64,000 bases of DNA from Rhodoferax koreense (GTDB taxonomy: Bacteria > Pseudomonadota > Gammaproteobacteria > Burkholderiales > Burkholderiaceae_C), in NCBI RefSeq assembly GCF_001955695.1, contig NZ_CP019236.1, forward strand, positions 2,356,001-2,420,000, written 5' to 3'. Under the pieces are notes generated by a model, which did no database searches, was not told the DNA's origin, and was given only the letters and a program-made list of their open reading frames with translations. Shown here one piece after another: positions 42,824 through 50,789 of the stretch; position 1 is the stretch's first letter; each line of letters starts with the position of its first letter. The position numbers were made by a program, and so were the translations under genes.

Positions 42824-44182
42824 CTAGTCGAGTTCGTCCACGAATAGCTCGGCCTGGGCCAGCATGCCGCGGCGGATAGCCTCGAACACGCCGGGCGGAA
42901 AGTCTTTCGGCAAGGTTTGCGCCACCTGGTCGAGCGCATCCGGCACCTGCAGCACCAGAGCCACCATGTGATCGAAGGCCCCGGGCACACCGCTTTGCAG
43001 CGCCAATTGCTGCCAGTGGCGCGTGTGGATCTCGTGCAGGTGGTAGTGCGTATTCTTGCCACGCAGCGCCATCGCAAGTTTGGCGCGGCGCGGGTGGATC
43101 TGGCGCGGCCCGGTGCCGACGATCGGCCAGGCCGAGATCACGTCGTACAGCGGCGTCAGGCGATAGCCGCCGCCGCGTTCCAGGAAGATGGAGAAGTTCT
43201 TCGCGTGGCCATCGGTGGCGGCCATGAGCCAGAAGGCGAGCTGAGTCTGGATGAAGACCAGCTTGTCGGCGTCGGCACGGCTGCTGTTGTCCAACTGGCG
43301 CAAGACGGCACGGATGCCCGGCCCGCCGTCGGCCTCGTATTTCATGGCGCCGGCCACGCCCAGGGCCTGGCAAAAATCTTCCTGCGGCAGCCTGGCGATC
43401 CATGCCGGCGAGCCGGCCGGTTGCAGCAGCATGCGGTCGAAACGTTCCACCACCAGCACCTTCTGTTCGCCAAAACGGGCGATTTCGCAGTCGGCTACCG
43501 GCAGGCCGAGTTGCGCGATGAGCCGGGCACACAGCCATTCGTTCTCGACCGAGGTCTGCATGTCGGCGCGCATGTTGCCCACCAGGCCCAGCGGCAGCTT
43601 GAAGATGTGCGTCGTCGGCGTGGCGCCGAGCGGCCGGCACCATGCGCCTTCATGCCAGAGCAGGGCTGTTTTCTCCTGTGCGCCGGCGATGGAGAAGCGG
43701 AAGTCATCGTCATCGAACTGGCCGAGTACGCGTCCGCCGGCCACGGCGTTGTGGATGGCTTGTTCGACGCCAATGTCACGCAGGGTCTTGGCCTCGATGC
43801 GGTCGAAACCGACCGGTGCCTGCCCCAGCGGCAGTAGCTGAATCGCGCCCACGCAGTCGCGGCCGACTGCAGCCAGCAGATCGAAGGGCGCGTTGCTGCC
43901 GGTGGCGAACCGGTCCTGCATGCGTTGGCGGATAGCGTCGCTGTCGGGCAGCAGGTTCTCGAAAAAGTTGAGCACCACGGCGCCACGGTGGGCGACGTTT
44001 TCGGGTGTGAACGGTAGCGACAGCGACAGCCAGCGTGTGGCCGGCGAGGCCAGCCAGGCTTCGTCATACTGGAAGCGGTGCTCGCCATTGACCATCGACC
44101 AGGTGCCCACATGTTCGCCGTTGGTCCATACCGCCAGCATGTGATCGCGCGGATCGCTTCGGGGGCGGCGAAACGTCACCAT
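42824..44182 (-). CDS. hipA: HipA-family serine/threonine kinase toxin
   Basis: 452 aa. N-terminal domain with VWTNGEHVGTWSMVNGEHRF; kinase ATP-loop SIAGAQEKTALL (S164 matches the autophosphorylated serine of E. coli HipA); catalytic ATDGHAKNFSIF with D324 and N329; LTPLYDVISAWP supplies the metal-binding Asp. All catalytic residues are intact. HipA phosphorylates glutamyl-tRNA synthetase in E. coli and induces persistence. Second gene after hipB (28-bp gap). An alternative start is ATG 44140 (MLAVWTNGEHVG), nearer the family N terminus. Confidence 0.9.
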   Translation of the reverse strand: MVTFRRPRSDPRDHMLAVWTNGEHVGTWSMVNGEHRFQYDEAWLASPATRWLSLSLPFTPENVAHRGAVVLNFFENLLPDSDAIRQRMQDRFATGSNAPFDLLAAVGRDCVGAIQLLPLGQAPVGFDRIEAKTLRDIGVEQAIHNAVAGGRVLGQFDDDDFRFSIAGAQEKTALLWHEGAWCRPLGATPTTHIFKLPLGLVGNMRADMQTSVENEWLCARLIAQLGLPVADCEIARFGEQKVLVVERFDRMLLQPAGSPAWIARLPQEDFCQALGVAGAMKYEADGGPGIRAVLRQLDNSSRADADKLVFIQTQLAFWLMAATDGHAKNFSIFLERGGGYRLTPLYDVISAWPIVGTGPRQIHPRRAKLAMALRGKNTHYHLHEIHTRHWQQLALQSGVPGAFDHMVALVLQVPDALDQVAQTLPKDFPPGVFEAIRRGMLAQAELFVDELD

Positions 44183-44210
44183 GGCGGAAGCATTGTCTGC
44201 ATGGTTTTGC

Positions 44211-44462
44211 TTACCAACTGTCAGGTTCCGACTCGGCCACGCGATGGCGCGCCGGCTCGTCGATCACCAGCCGGCCGCCCAGCGCGGTGACGATGCGCGC
44301 GATCTGGTCGTAGGCGGTTTTCTCGGGTGCGGCCTCGATGCGGGCGATGCGCTTTTGCGTCACGCCGATGCGCTCGCCCAGCTGCGCCTGCGTCATGCCA
44401 CGCGCCTGCCTGAGGGAACGCAAAATGGTCCGCAACTGCTGGGGTGAGTCTGCGAGATACAT
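44211..44462 (-). CDS. hipB: HipB-like antitoxin (Xre-family)
   Basis: 83 aa. Xre-type helix-turn-helix LRQARGMTQAQLGERIGVTQ at ~17-36 followed by KRIARIEAAPEKTAYDQIAR, then a short beta tail (GGRLVIDEP) that in HipB forms the dimer strand. Upstream and co-directional with hipA, the normal order. Expected to bind HipA and repress the operon. Upstream lies a strong promoter with an inverted repeat in its spacer. Confidence 0.9.
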   Translation of the reverse strand: MYLADSPQQLRTILRSLRQARGMTQAQLGERIGVTQKRIARIEAAPEKTAYDQIARIVTALGGRLVIDEPARHRVAESEPDSW

Positions 44463-44490
44463 GGGATGACGCCTTAGGGGTAGTTAAACC

Positions 44491-44519
44491 ATATTACTCC
44501 CCTTATGGGGTTATTTCAA
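44491..44519 (-). promoter_or_regulatory. hipBA promoter with operator in the spacer
   Basis: Reading leftward: -35 TTGAAA (44519-44514), a spacer of exactly 17 bp, and -10 TAATAT (44496-44491), close to the sigma70 consensus. The spacer contains the perfect inverted repeat CCCC-TTAT-GGGG (44499-44510), so a bound HipB dimer would block RNA polymerase. CCTTTTAAGG (44527-44536) just upstream is another dyad and CCTTAGGGG (44472-44480) a related downstream element. Confidence 0.65.
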
Positions 44520-44627
44520 ATTACGCCTTTTAAGGAGTTTCGTGCCGAAGGTTTTCGTGGACGGCCTGAAGCCGGCAGCCGCAGGCGCTAACATCGTCGC
44601 CATTCTTTCCAAGACCGAGAATTGATC

Positions 44628-45824
44628 ATGTCCCTGCCATTCGCCGACCGCCTGAACAACGTCGAAACTTCCGCCATCCGCGAACTCTTCAAGCTGCTGG
44701 GCAAGCCCGGCATCATCAGCTTCGCGGGCGGCTTTCCGGACAGCGCGATGTTCGACGTGTCGGGCATCCAGGAAGCCGTGAATGCGGCACTGGCGAGCGA
44801 AGCCGGCGGCGCATTGCAATACGGCGCCACCGAGGGCTACAACCCGCTGCGCGAGCAACTGGCGTCGTTCATGGGCACCAAGGGCGTGGCCGGGCTCAAG
44901 CCCGAAGACCTGATCGTCACCACCGGTAGCCAGCAGGCGCTGGATCTGCTGGGCAAGACCATGATCGACCCGGGCGACAAGGTGATCGTCGAAGGGCCGA
45001 CCTTCCTCGCCACCATCCAGTGTTTCCGCCTGTACGGTGCCGACCTGGTGAGTGCGCCGGTGGATGCCGACGGCGTCGATACCGACCGGCTCGAGCAGTT
45101 GATCGCCGAGCACAAACCGAAGTTCGTCTACCTGATCCCCACCTTCGGCAACCCCAGCGGCGCCATGCTGAGCCTGGCGCGGCGCAAGAAGGTGCTCGAG
45201 CTGGCCGTCAAATACCAGACGCTGATCGTCGAGGACGACCCTTATGGCGACCTGTATTTCGGGGACGCTCCGCCGCCGAGCATCCTGTCGCTGAGCGCCG
45301 ACGTGCCAGGCAGCCGCGACTTCATCGCGCATTGCGGCAGCCTGAGCAAGGTGCTGAGCCCCGGCCTGCGCGTGGGCTGGATGATCGCTCCGGCCGAGCT
45401 GCTGGCCAAGGCCACGATGTGCAAGCAGTTCAGCGACGCCCACACCAGTACCTTCGCCCAGGCCACGGCCGCGCAATACCTCAAGGCCGGCCGCATGCCC
45501 GCCACGCTGGCCAACGTGCGCAAGGTCTACGGCGAACGCGCCAGGGCCATGGGCGATGCGCTGCGCCGCGAATTGGGCGATGCCATCAGCTTCACGCAGC
45601 CGCAGGGCGGCCTGTTCTTCTGGGCGCGGCTCACGGGTGCCAACGGCACGGTGGCCGACGGTGCAGAACTCGCCAAGCGCGCGATCGAGAAGAACGTGGC
45701 CTTCGTGCCGGGCGCGCCGTTCTACGCCAAGGACCCGGACCACGCCACCTTGCGGCTCAGCTTCGCCACGGCGGATGTGGCGAAGATCGAGGAAGGTGTG
45801 AAGCGGCTGGGGCAGGCGATCTGA
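44628..45824 (+). CDS. PLP-dependent aminotransferase, class I/II (LysN/2-aminoadipate-type)
   Basis: 398 aa fold-type I aminotransferase. IISFAGGFPDSAMFDVSGI (~28-46), YGATEGYNPLREQLA, VTTGSQQALDLLGKT, YLIPTFGNPSGAMLS, the Asp-x-x-Tyr pair in EDDPYGDLYF and the PLP lysine in GSLSKVLSPGLRVGWM (~243). The wording is that of the LysN/alpha-aminoadipate aminotransferase group and of MocR-type C domains, but there is no HTH domain. Broad specificity toward aromatic and branched-chain amino acids is possible. A TTG two codons upstream is in frame; ATG 44628 is preferred. Confidence 0.85.
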   Translation: MSLPFADRLNNVETSAIRELFKLLGKPGIISFAGGFPDSAMFDVSGIQEAVNAALASEAGGALQYGATEGYNPLREQLASFMGTKGVAGLKPEDLIVTTGSQQALDLLGKTMIDPGDKVIVEGPTFLATIQCFRLYGADLVSAPVDADGVDTDRLEQLIAEHKPKFVYLIPTFGNPSGAMLSLARRKKVLELAVKYQTLIVEDDPYGDLYFGDAPPPSILSLSADVPGSRDFIAHCGSLSKVLSPGLRVGWMIAPAELLAKATMCKQFSDAHTSTFAQATAAQYLKAGRMPATLANVRKVYGERARAMGDALRRELGDAISFTQPQGGLFFWARLTGANGTVADGAELAKRAIEKNVAFVPGAPFYAKDPDHATLRLSFATADVAKIEEGVKRLGQAI

Positions 45825-45849
45825 GCGGCGGCAGCAGTTACCATCGCCC

Positions 45850-46176
45850 ATGAAGAAAACTTTCCAACTCAACATCGAAGGCAAGAACCGCGACCGGGTT
45901 CTGGACGCGGTCAAATACGAAATCCGCAAGTACGTCAAACGTGAGCGCCGACGCGATCTGCCCGAAGGCGTGGACTTTCTCGATTTCGATTGCCGGTTCG
46001 GTGCCACGCCGGAAACCGCGGCCGTGGCGCACCTGGCCGAGATCAACGGCCTGATCGACCAGCTGGCGCAACAGGGCCTGGACCAGTTCTACGTGGAGAT
46101 CCTGGCCAAGCCGGGGCATCGTCAGTCCCGGCCGGCCGCGCAGGCAGGCGTGGGCGAAGAGCAAAGCGCCGACTGA
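45850..46176 (+). CDS. Conserved small protein (resembles DUF6172 family)
   Basis: 108 aa, no signal or membrane segment. Highly charged: KKTFQLNIEGKNRDRVLDAV, then KYEIRKYVKRERRRDLPEGV with a strongly basic stretch (~25-38), then DFLDFDCRFGATPETAAVAH and a C-terminal FYVEILAKPG. This pattern resembles the small protein family annotated DUF6172 in proteobacteria (from memory). It follows the aminotransferase by 25 bp and is probably co-transcribed. No function is known. Confidence 0.6.
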   Translation: MKKTFQLNIEGKNRDRVLDAVKYEIRKYVKRERRRDLPEGVDFLDFDCRFGATPETAAVAHLAEINGLIDQLAQQGLDQFYVEILAKPGHRQSRPAAQAGVGEEQSAD

Positions 46177-46196
46177 CCCCGGCTGCCCCGACGCGT

Positions 46197-46736
46197 CTAG
46201 AGCTGGCCCTCGGTCAGCGTGTCGAGCTGGAACCTGCCGCTCTTGTCCCACAGCCAGGTTTCGGTATAGGTGACCTTGCCCATGCGCGACGGCGTGGGAA
46301 ACGGCGCTGCCTCGCGCACGGTGCGTTCGATTTCCTTCACCACCTCGGGCGCATGGCTCGGCGCCCGCATCCAGTGCAGCCGCGTCACCAGGCCGTTGCG
46401 GTCGAGTTCGACCTGCAGCGTGCCGATGGCATAGAGGTTGGGCTGCAGCTTGCCCTTCCAGATGCGGTCGGCGTTCTGGTCGTACAGGTGTTGCGCCGCG
46501 TCGCGCCGGTAATCCCGCGGATTGGCGGCGTTGGACACCTTGGGCGCGGCGGGTCGCGTCTCGGACGGCGCGGCGGATGCCGGGCCGCTGCTGGCCGGGG
46601 GCGGCCGGGTGGCCACCGGCGGCGCAGGGGCGGGTGCGCCCGAGCAGCCGGCCAGGATGGCGGCCGCGCCGGCGGTGAAGCCGAGTGTCAGGCTGCGGAT
46701 CTTCCAGCTGCCTGGCGTGTCCTTGGTTTTGGTCAT
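46197..46736 (-). CDS. Predicted lipoprotein with TonB-C-like domain
   Basis: 179 aa. Basic N terminus then hydrophobic run to a lipobox LAGC (Cys near 31), so a lipoprotein processed by Lgt. A Pro/Ala-rich linker (~35-65) leads to a C-terminal domain: IGTLQVELDRNGLVTRLHWM, EVVKEIERTVREAAPFPTP, TYTETWLWDKSGRFQL. That layout (VxxxLDRNGxV...P.P) is the TonB/TolA C-terminal fold. No transmembrane anchor for energy transduction, so a structural or periplasmic-bridging role is more likely. Stop is 20 bp from the converging small gene. Confidence 0.75.
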   Translation of the reverse strand: MTKTKDTPGSWKIRSLTLGFTAGAAAILAGCSGAPAPAPPVATRPPPASSGPASAAPSETRPAAPKVSNAANPRDYRRDAAQHLYDQNADRIWKGKLQPNLYAIGTLQVELDRNGLVTRLHWMRAPSHAPEVVKEIERTVREAAPFPTPSRMGKVTYTETWLWDKSGRFQLDTLTEGQL

Positions 46737-46843
46737 GTGGCTGGCCGAATGGCCTCCATGGTTGCTTCGACATGGTGCAAGGCATACTTTGCCTTACAAA
46801 ACGAGGGTGCGATGTTGCGCCGACGCTGCCGAGGTTTCTTGTT

Positions 46844-47659
46844 GTGAATGGGATCGAGCATTTCCTGAGTCGCCTGGCCGGCCCCGTGGCCGCACCGGCG
46901 GTGCTGGTGAGCGTGGAGTCTACCCAAGGCTCGGTGCCGCGCGGTGTCGGCACCTGGATGGCCGTATTCGCCGACGCGATGGTGGGTACCATTGGCGGTG
47001 GTCACCTCGAGTTCGACGCCATCGCCGAAGCGCGGGCGCGGCTGGCCGGAGACACCGCCTCCGACGGCGAAACCAGGCGTTATGCCCTCGGCCCCAGTCT
47101 GGGGCAATGCTGTGGCGGCGTCGTGCATCTGCGTTTCGAGACGGTGGGTGTGGGCGACGTGGCGAGACTGCGCGCAAGGCTGCAGCGCCCGATGCGGCCG
47201 GTGGCGTTGTTCGGCGGCGGCCACGTGGGCAGCGCGTTGGCCCAGGTGTTCGCACCGCTGCCCTTCAGCCTGACCTGGATCGACAGCCGCGACGGCATCT
47301 TCCCCGAAAGCCTGCCCGGCCAGGTCGCTTGCGAAACTTCCGATCCCGTGCAGGCCGCCGTGCCCGGCTTGGCCGCCGGCACGCTGGTATTGATCATGAG
47401 CTTCAGCCACGCCGAAGACCTGGACATCGTGGCCGCCTGCCTGCTGCGCCAGCGAAGCCGCGGCGATCTGCCCTACATCGGCCTGATCGGCAGCGCCACC
47501 AAATGGGCCACCTTCCAGCGCCGGCTGCGCCAGCGCGGCTTTTCCGACACTGAACTGGGCCGGGTGACCTGCCCGATCGGCGTGCCCGGTATCCGGGGCA
47601 AGGAACCGGAGGTGATCGCTGTGGCGGTGGCGGCACAGTTATTGCAAATCGAAGGCTGA
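46844..47659 (+). CDS. xdhC: Xanthine dehydrogenase accessory protein XdhC
   Basis: 271 aa. XdhC/CoxI domain PAVLVSVESTQGSVPRGVGT (~18-37) with GTIGGGHLEFDAI and the Cys pair LGQCCGG (~85-91); C-terminal Rossmann domain VALFGGGHVGSALAQVF (~121-137) and LPYIGLIGSATKWATFQ. It binds molybdenum cofactor, helps its sulfuration and inserts it into xanthine dehydrogenase. GTG start at 46844 (MNGIEHFLSRLAG); no ATG is in the right place. xdhA/xdhB are not in the window. Next gene is urate hydroxylase, so the locus belongs to purine breakdown. Confidence 0.9.
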   Translation: MNGIEHFLSRLAGPVAAPAVLVSVESTQGSVPRGVGTWMAVFADAMVGTIGGGHLEFDAIAEARARLAGDTASDGETRRYALGPSLGQCCGGVVHLRFETVGVGDVARLRARLQRPMRPVALFGGGHVGSALAQVFAPLPFSLTWIDSRDGIFPESLPGQVACETSDPVQAAVPGLAAGTLVLIMSFSHAEDLDIVAACLLRQRSRGDLPYIGLIGSATKWATFQRRLRQRGFSDTELGRVTCPIGVPGIRGKEPEVIAVAVAAQLLQIEG

Positions 47660-47679
47660 GGAGGCACGGGAAGAGCGCG

Positions 47680-47705
47680 AAGGCGGTGAGCCGCCTTGTT
47701 TCTCT
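47680..47705 (+). terminator. Intrinsic terminator after xdhC
   Basis: AAGGCGG (47680-47686) pairs with CCGCCTT (47691-47697) around TGAG, followed directly by GTTTCTCTTCTT, 20 bp after the xdhC stop. This looks like a working rho-independent terminator and separates xdhC from puuD. Confidence 0.65.
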
Positions 47706-47785
47706 TCTTACAATCGATACAACAGGCCGCAGCGGCGCAAGGCTCCATCGCTCAACGCGATCGGGTTTTTGTTCGCGGCCGATTG

Positions 47786-47875
47786 CCTGCTCAGAGCGCC
47801 CGCGGTGGTGAGCAGGTTGGGACATCAAAAATGTGCCGCGATGGAACACGTCCTCCCGGACGGGCGCGCAGGCAC
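47786..47875 (+). promoter_or_regulatory. Structured leader of puuD
   Basis: Two neighbouring stem-loops fill the 90 nt before the puuD ribosome site. The first is CCTGCTCA (47786-47793) with TGAGCAGG (47809-47816), perfect 8 bp. The second is a nested structure: GTGCCGCG (47833-47840) with CGCGCAGGCAC (47865-47875, one bulge) enclosing CGTCC-TCCC-GGACG (47849-47862). I could not match it to a known riboswitch class. Confidence 0.45.
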
Positions 47876-47890
47876 CCGAAAGGTTGAGAG

Positions 47891-49123
47891 ATGGAAAGTT
47901 ATTACCTCGACTGGGCCAACCTGCTGCTGCGCTGGGTCCACGTCATCACCGCGATCGCCTGGGTCGGCTCGTCGTTCTATTTTGTCTTCCTCGACAGCAG
48001 CCTCACGCCGCCGGAAGACGACGACCTCAAACGCCAGGGCGTGAGCGGCGAACTCTGGGCCGTGCACGGCGGCGGTTTCTACCACCCCGTCAAGTTCGCC
48101 GGCGCCCCGCCCAAGCTGCCCGGCCACCTGCACTGGTTCTACTGGGAAAGCTACACCACCTGGATCACCGGCTTCAGCCTGTTCACCGTTTCCTACCTCT
48201 GGAACGCCAGCGTCTACCTGATCGACCGTTCGCTGATGAACTGGTCGCCGGGCGCGGCCATCGGCGTGGCGCTTTCCTTCCTCGTGGTGTTCTGGATGTT
48301 GTACGACGCGATCTGCCAGGTGTTCGGCAAGCGCCGCAACGGCGACGCCATCGTCGGCCTGCTGGTGGGCCTGTTGGTGTGCTTCGCTGCGTGGCTGGCC
48401 TGCCACTGGTTCGCCGGGCGCGCGGCCTTCCTGCTGGTGGGCGCGATGATCGCCACCACCATGAGCGCCAACGTGTTCTTCTGGATCATCCCCGGCCAGC
48501 GCAAGATCATCGCCTCGATCAAGGCCGGCACGCCGGTCGACCCGGTGCACGGCCAACGTGGCAAGCAGCGCAGCGTGCACAACACGTATTTCACGCTGCC
48601 GGTGCTGTTCGCCATGCTCAGCAACCACTACAGCTTCACCTACAGCCATCCGCAGAACTGGCTGGTGCTGATCGTGATGATGTTCGCCGGCGCGGCCATC
48701 CGCCAGTTCTTCGTCATGCGCCACGGCTGGAAGCTCGGTCGCAACCGCAACCCGATCGGCTATGCGCTGGTCGGAGTGGCCGTGATCGCCGGCGCCGTCG
48801 CCTGGATGAAGCCGCTGCCGCAGCCCGTGGCGGTGTCGGCGACGCCCAACGCGGGGGGCGCCACGAACACCGCGGCGGCCGGCCCGGGCTACGCCGAGCT
48901 GCAGAAGGTGCTGGAGCAGCGCTGCTACCTGTGCCACGGCGCGCAGATGCAGATGAAGAACGTACGGCTGGACTCGCCGGCGAATGTCAAGCTGCATGCC
49001 CAGGCGATCTACCAGCAGGCCGTGGTGACCAGGATCATGCCGATGGGCAACGCCACCAACATCACCGAGGCCGAGCGTGCGCTGATCGGGCAGTGGTTTC
49101 AAGCTGGCGCCAAGACGGAATAG
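47891..49123 (+). CDS. puuD: Urate hydroxylase PuuD (membrane urate oxidase with cytochrome c domain)
   Basis: 410 aa. Eight or so membrane helices from LLLRWVHVITAIAWVGSSFY onward (DUF989/PuuD domain) including HWFYWESYTTWITGFSLFTV and the conserved HNTYFTLPVLFAMLSNHY, then a periplasmic cytochrome c domain with heme site CYLCH at 345-349 and axial Met in RIMPMGN (~380). PuuD oxidises urate to 5-hydroxyisourate at the membrane and passes electrons to the respiratory chain instead of O2. Preceded by xdhC and by an unusual structured leader. uraH/uraD are not in the window. Confidence 0.92.
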   Translation: MESYYLDWANLLLRWVHVITAIAWVGSSFYFVFLDSSLTPPEDDDLKRQGVSGELWAVHGGGFYHPVKFAGAPPKLPGHLHWFYWESYTTWITGFSLFTVSYLWNASVYLIDRSLMNWSPGAAIGVALSFLVVFWMLYDAICQVFGKRRNGDAIVGLLVGLLVCFAAWLACHWFAGRAAFLLVGAMIATTMSANVFFWIIPGQRKIIASIKAGTPVDPVHGQRGKQRSVHNTYFTLPVLFAMLSNHYSFTYSHPQNWLVLIVMMFAGAAIRQFFVMRHGWKLGRNRNPIGYALVGVAVIAGAVAWMKPLPQPVAVSATPNAGGATNTAAAGPGYAELQKVLEQRCYLCHGAQMQMKNVRLDSPANVKLHAQAIYQQAVVTRIMPMGNATNITEAERALIGQWFQAGAKTE

Positions 49124-49244
49124 TCTGATCCGATTTCCGTCACAGGGGCTGAGGGTATTTCATCAGCGTAACGGGACCGTGGCTGTGCCAAATGTCCTGC
49201 ATTGCGTGTAGAGTGTTTCTGCTCGTAATCAGCCGAAAGCCGCC

Positions 49245-50786
49245 ATGCGTTTGAACCTTGCCATTCGCCACAAGATGCTGGCCTTCAGCCTGTTGGGGCT
49301 CCTATTCGTGCTCGCCGTGGGGGGCATCGGCTATGCGGCCGTGACGCAGCTCGCGGAAGCTTCGAACCGTCTGACTGAGACCAGTTCGGCGTTGAAGAAC
49401 CAGATGGAGGCCGACATGATGCACGACGCGCTGCGCGGCGACGCCCTGCGCGCCATGCTGGCCGGCAGCCGCAAGGAAAGCTCCGAGCAGGCGGCCGTCC
49501 AGACCGAGCTGGACGAGCACGTGAAGCAGTTCCGCCAATCCCTCGAAGATCTGCGCGCCACGGCGCTCGACCCGCAGGTCGGTGCCGCGATCGTCAAGCT
49601 CCGCCCCGCACTCGACGCTTATGTCGCCAGCGCCGGCCAGGTGGTGCGCCTGGCCTTCAGCGACACGGCCGCGGCCGATGTGCAGATGACGGGCTTCAGC
49701 GCGGCGTTCAAGACGCTCGAGGACGAGATGGAGACGCTGGGCGAAATGATCGAGGCCCAGGTCAAGGCCACCGAAGCCGAGAGCGTGTCCATGGCCGCCA
49801 CCGCGCGGCTCACGATGCTGGTCACCGCGGTGGTGTCGGCGGCGCTGCTGTTCGTGATCGGTGTCGTCGTCGGACGCAGCATCACCGGCCCGCTGGACCG
49901 TGCCGTGGCCATCACCCGCACCGTGGCCTCCGGCGATCTGGGGTCGCGCATCGAAGTCACCGGCACCGGGGAGACTGCCGAACTGCTGGGCGCGCTGAAG
50001 ACCATGAACGACAGCCTGGTGCAACTGGTGGGCACGGTGCGCAAGAGCAGCGAAAGCATCGCCACCGGCTCCAGTGAAATCGCCAATGGCAGCGTGGACC
50101 TGAGCCAGCGCACCGAAGCGCAGGCCGCCAGCCTGGAGCAGACTGCGGCCTCGATGGAACAGCTTACCGCCACCGTGCGGCAGAACGCGGACACCGCGCG
50201 CCAGGCCAGCCAGATGGCGGCCAGTGCCTCCGAAGCCGCGGCCCAGGGCGGCGTGGTCGTCGGCCGGGTGGTCGCCACCATGGGCGACATCACCAGCAGC
50301 GCGCGCAAGATCGCCGACATCATCGGCGTGATCGACGGCATCGCGTTCCAGACCAACATCCTCGCGCTCAACGCCGCGGTGGAAGCCGCGCGCGCCGGGG
50401 AGCAGGGCCGCGGCTTCGCCGTGGTGGCCAGCGAGGTGCGCGGCCTGGCGCAGCGCAGCGCCGAGGCGGCCAAGCAGATCAAGACGCTGATCGGCGAGAG
50501 CGTGGGCAATGTGGAAGCGGGCACCACGCTGGTGGCCGACGCCGGCAAGTCCATGCAGGACATCGTGGCCCAGGTGCAGCGCGTGAGTGTGCTGATCAAC
50601 GAGATCAGCGCCGCGAGCTCGGAGCAGACCACCGGTATCGGCCAGGTCGGTCAGTCGGTGGCGCAACTGGACCAGGTCACCCAGCAGAACGCGGCGCTGG
50701 TGGAGGAAAGCAGCGCCGCCGCGGCCAGCCTGAAGCAGCAGGCGGCGCAGCTCGCGCAGGTGATCAGCCGATTCAGGCTGGCTTAG
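49245..50786 (+). CDS. Methyl-accepting chemotaxis protein
   Basis: 513 aa. First membrane segment [20 protein letters not shown] (~10-29), periplasmic four-helix domain (~30-185) with Tar/Tsr-like size, second segment [19 protein letters not shown] (~190-208), HAMP linker, then the cytoplasmic signalling domain with the invariant hairpin [20 protein letters not shown] (~366-385). It is the class 36H type, common in Burkholderiales; no C-terminal NWETF pentapeptide for CheR/CheB tethering (ends VISRFRLA). Ligand unknown; lies in a urate/ureide neighbourhood. Confidence 0.92.
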   Translation: MRLNLAIRHKMLAFSLLGLLFVLAVGGIGYAAVTQLAEASNRLTETSSALKNQMEADMMHDALRGDALRAMLAGSRKESSEQAAVQTELDEHVKQFRQSLEDLRATALDPQVGAAIVKLRPALDAYVASAGQVVRLAFSDTAAADVQMTGFSAAFKTLEDEMETLGEMIEAQVKATEAESVSMAATARLTMLVTAVVSAALLFVIGVVVGRSITGPLDRAVAITRTVASGDLGSRIEVTGTGETAELLGALKTMNDSLVQLVGTVRKSSESIATGSSEIANGSVDLSQRTEAQAASLEQTAASMEQLTATVRQNADTARQASQMAASASEAAAQGGVVVGRVVATMGDITSSARKIADIIGVIDGIAFQTNILALNAAVEAARAGEQGRGFAVVASEVRGLAQRSAEAAKQIKTLIGESVGNVEAGTTLVADAGKSMQDIVAQVQRVSVLINEISAASSEQTTGIGQVGQSVAQLDQVTQQNAALVEESSAAAASLKQQAAQLAQVISRFRLA

Positions 50787-50789
50787 CCA

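Noticed and set aside
47786..47880. Considered a guanidine-type or molybdenum-cofactor riboswitch for the puuD leader
   Set aside because: I could not find the conserved core sequences of those classes; only unclassified stem-loops can be supported.
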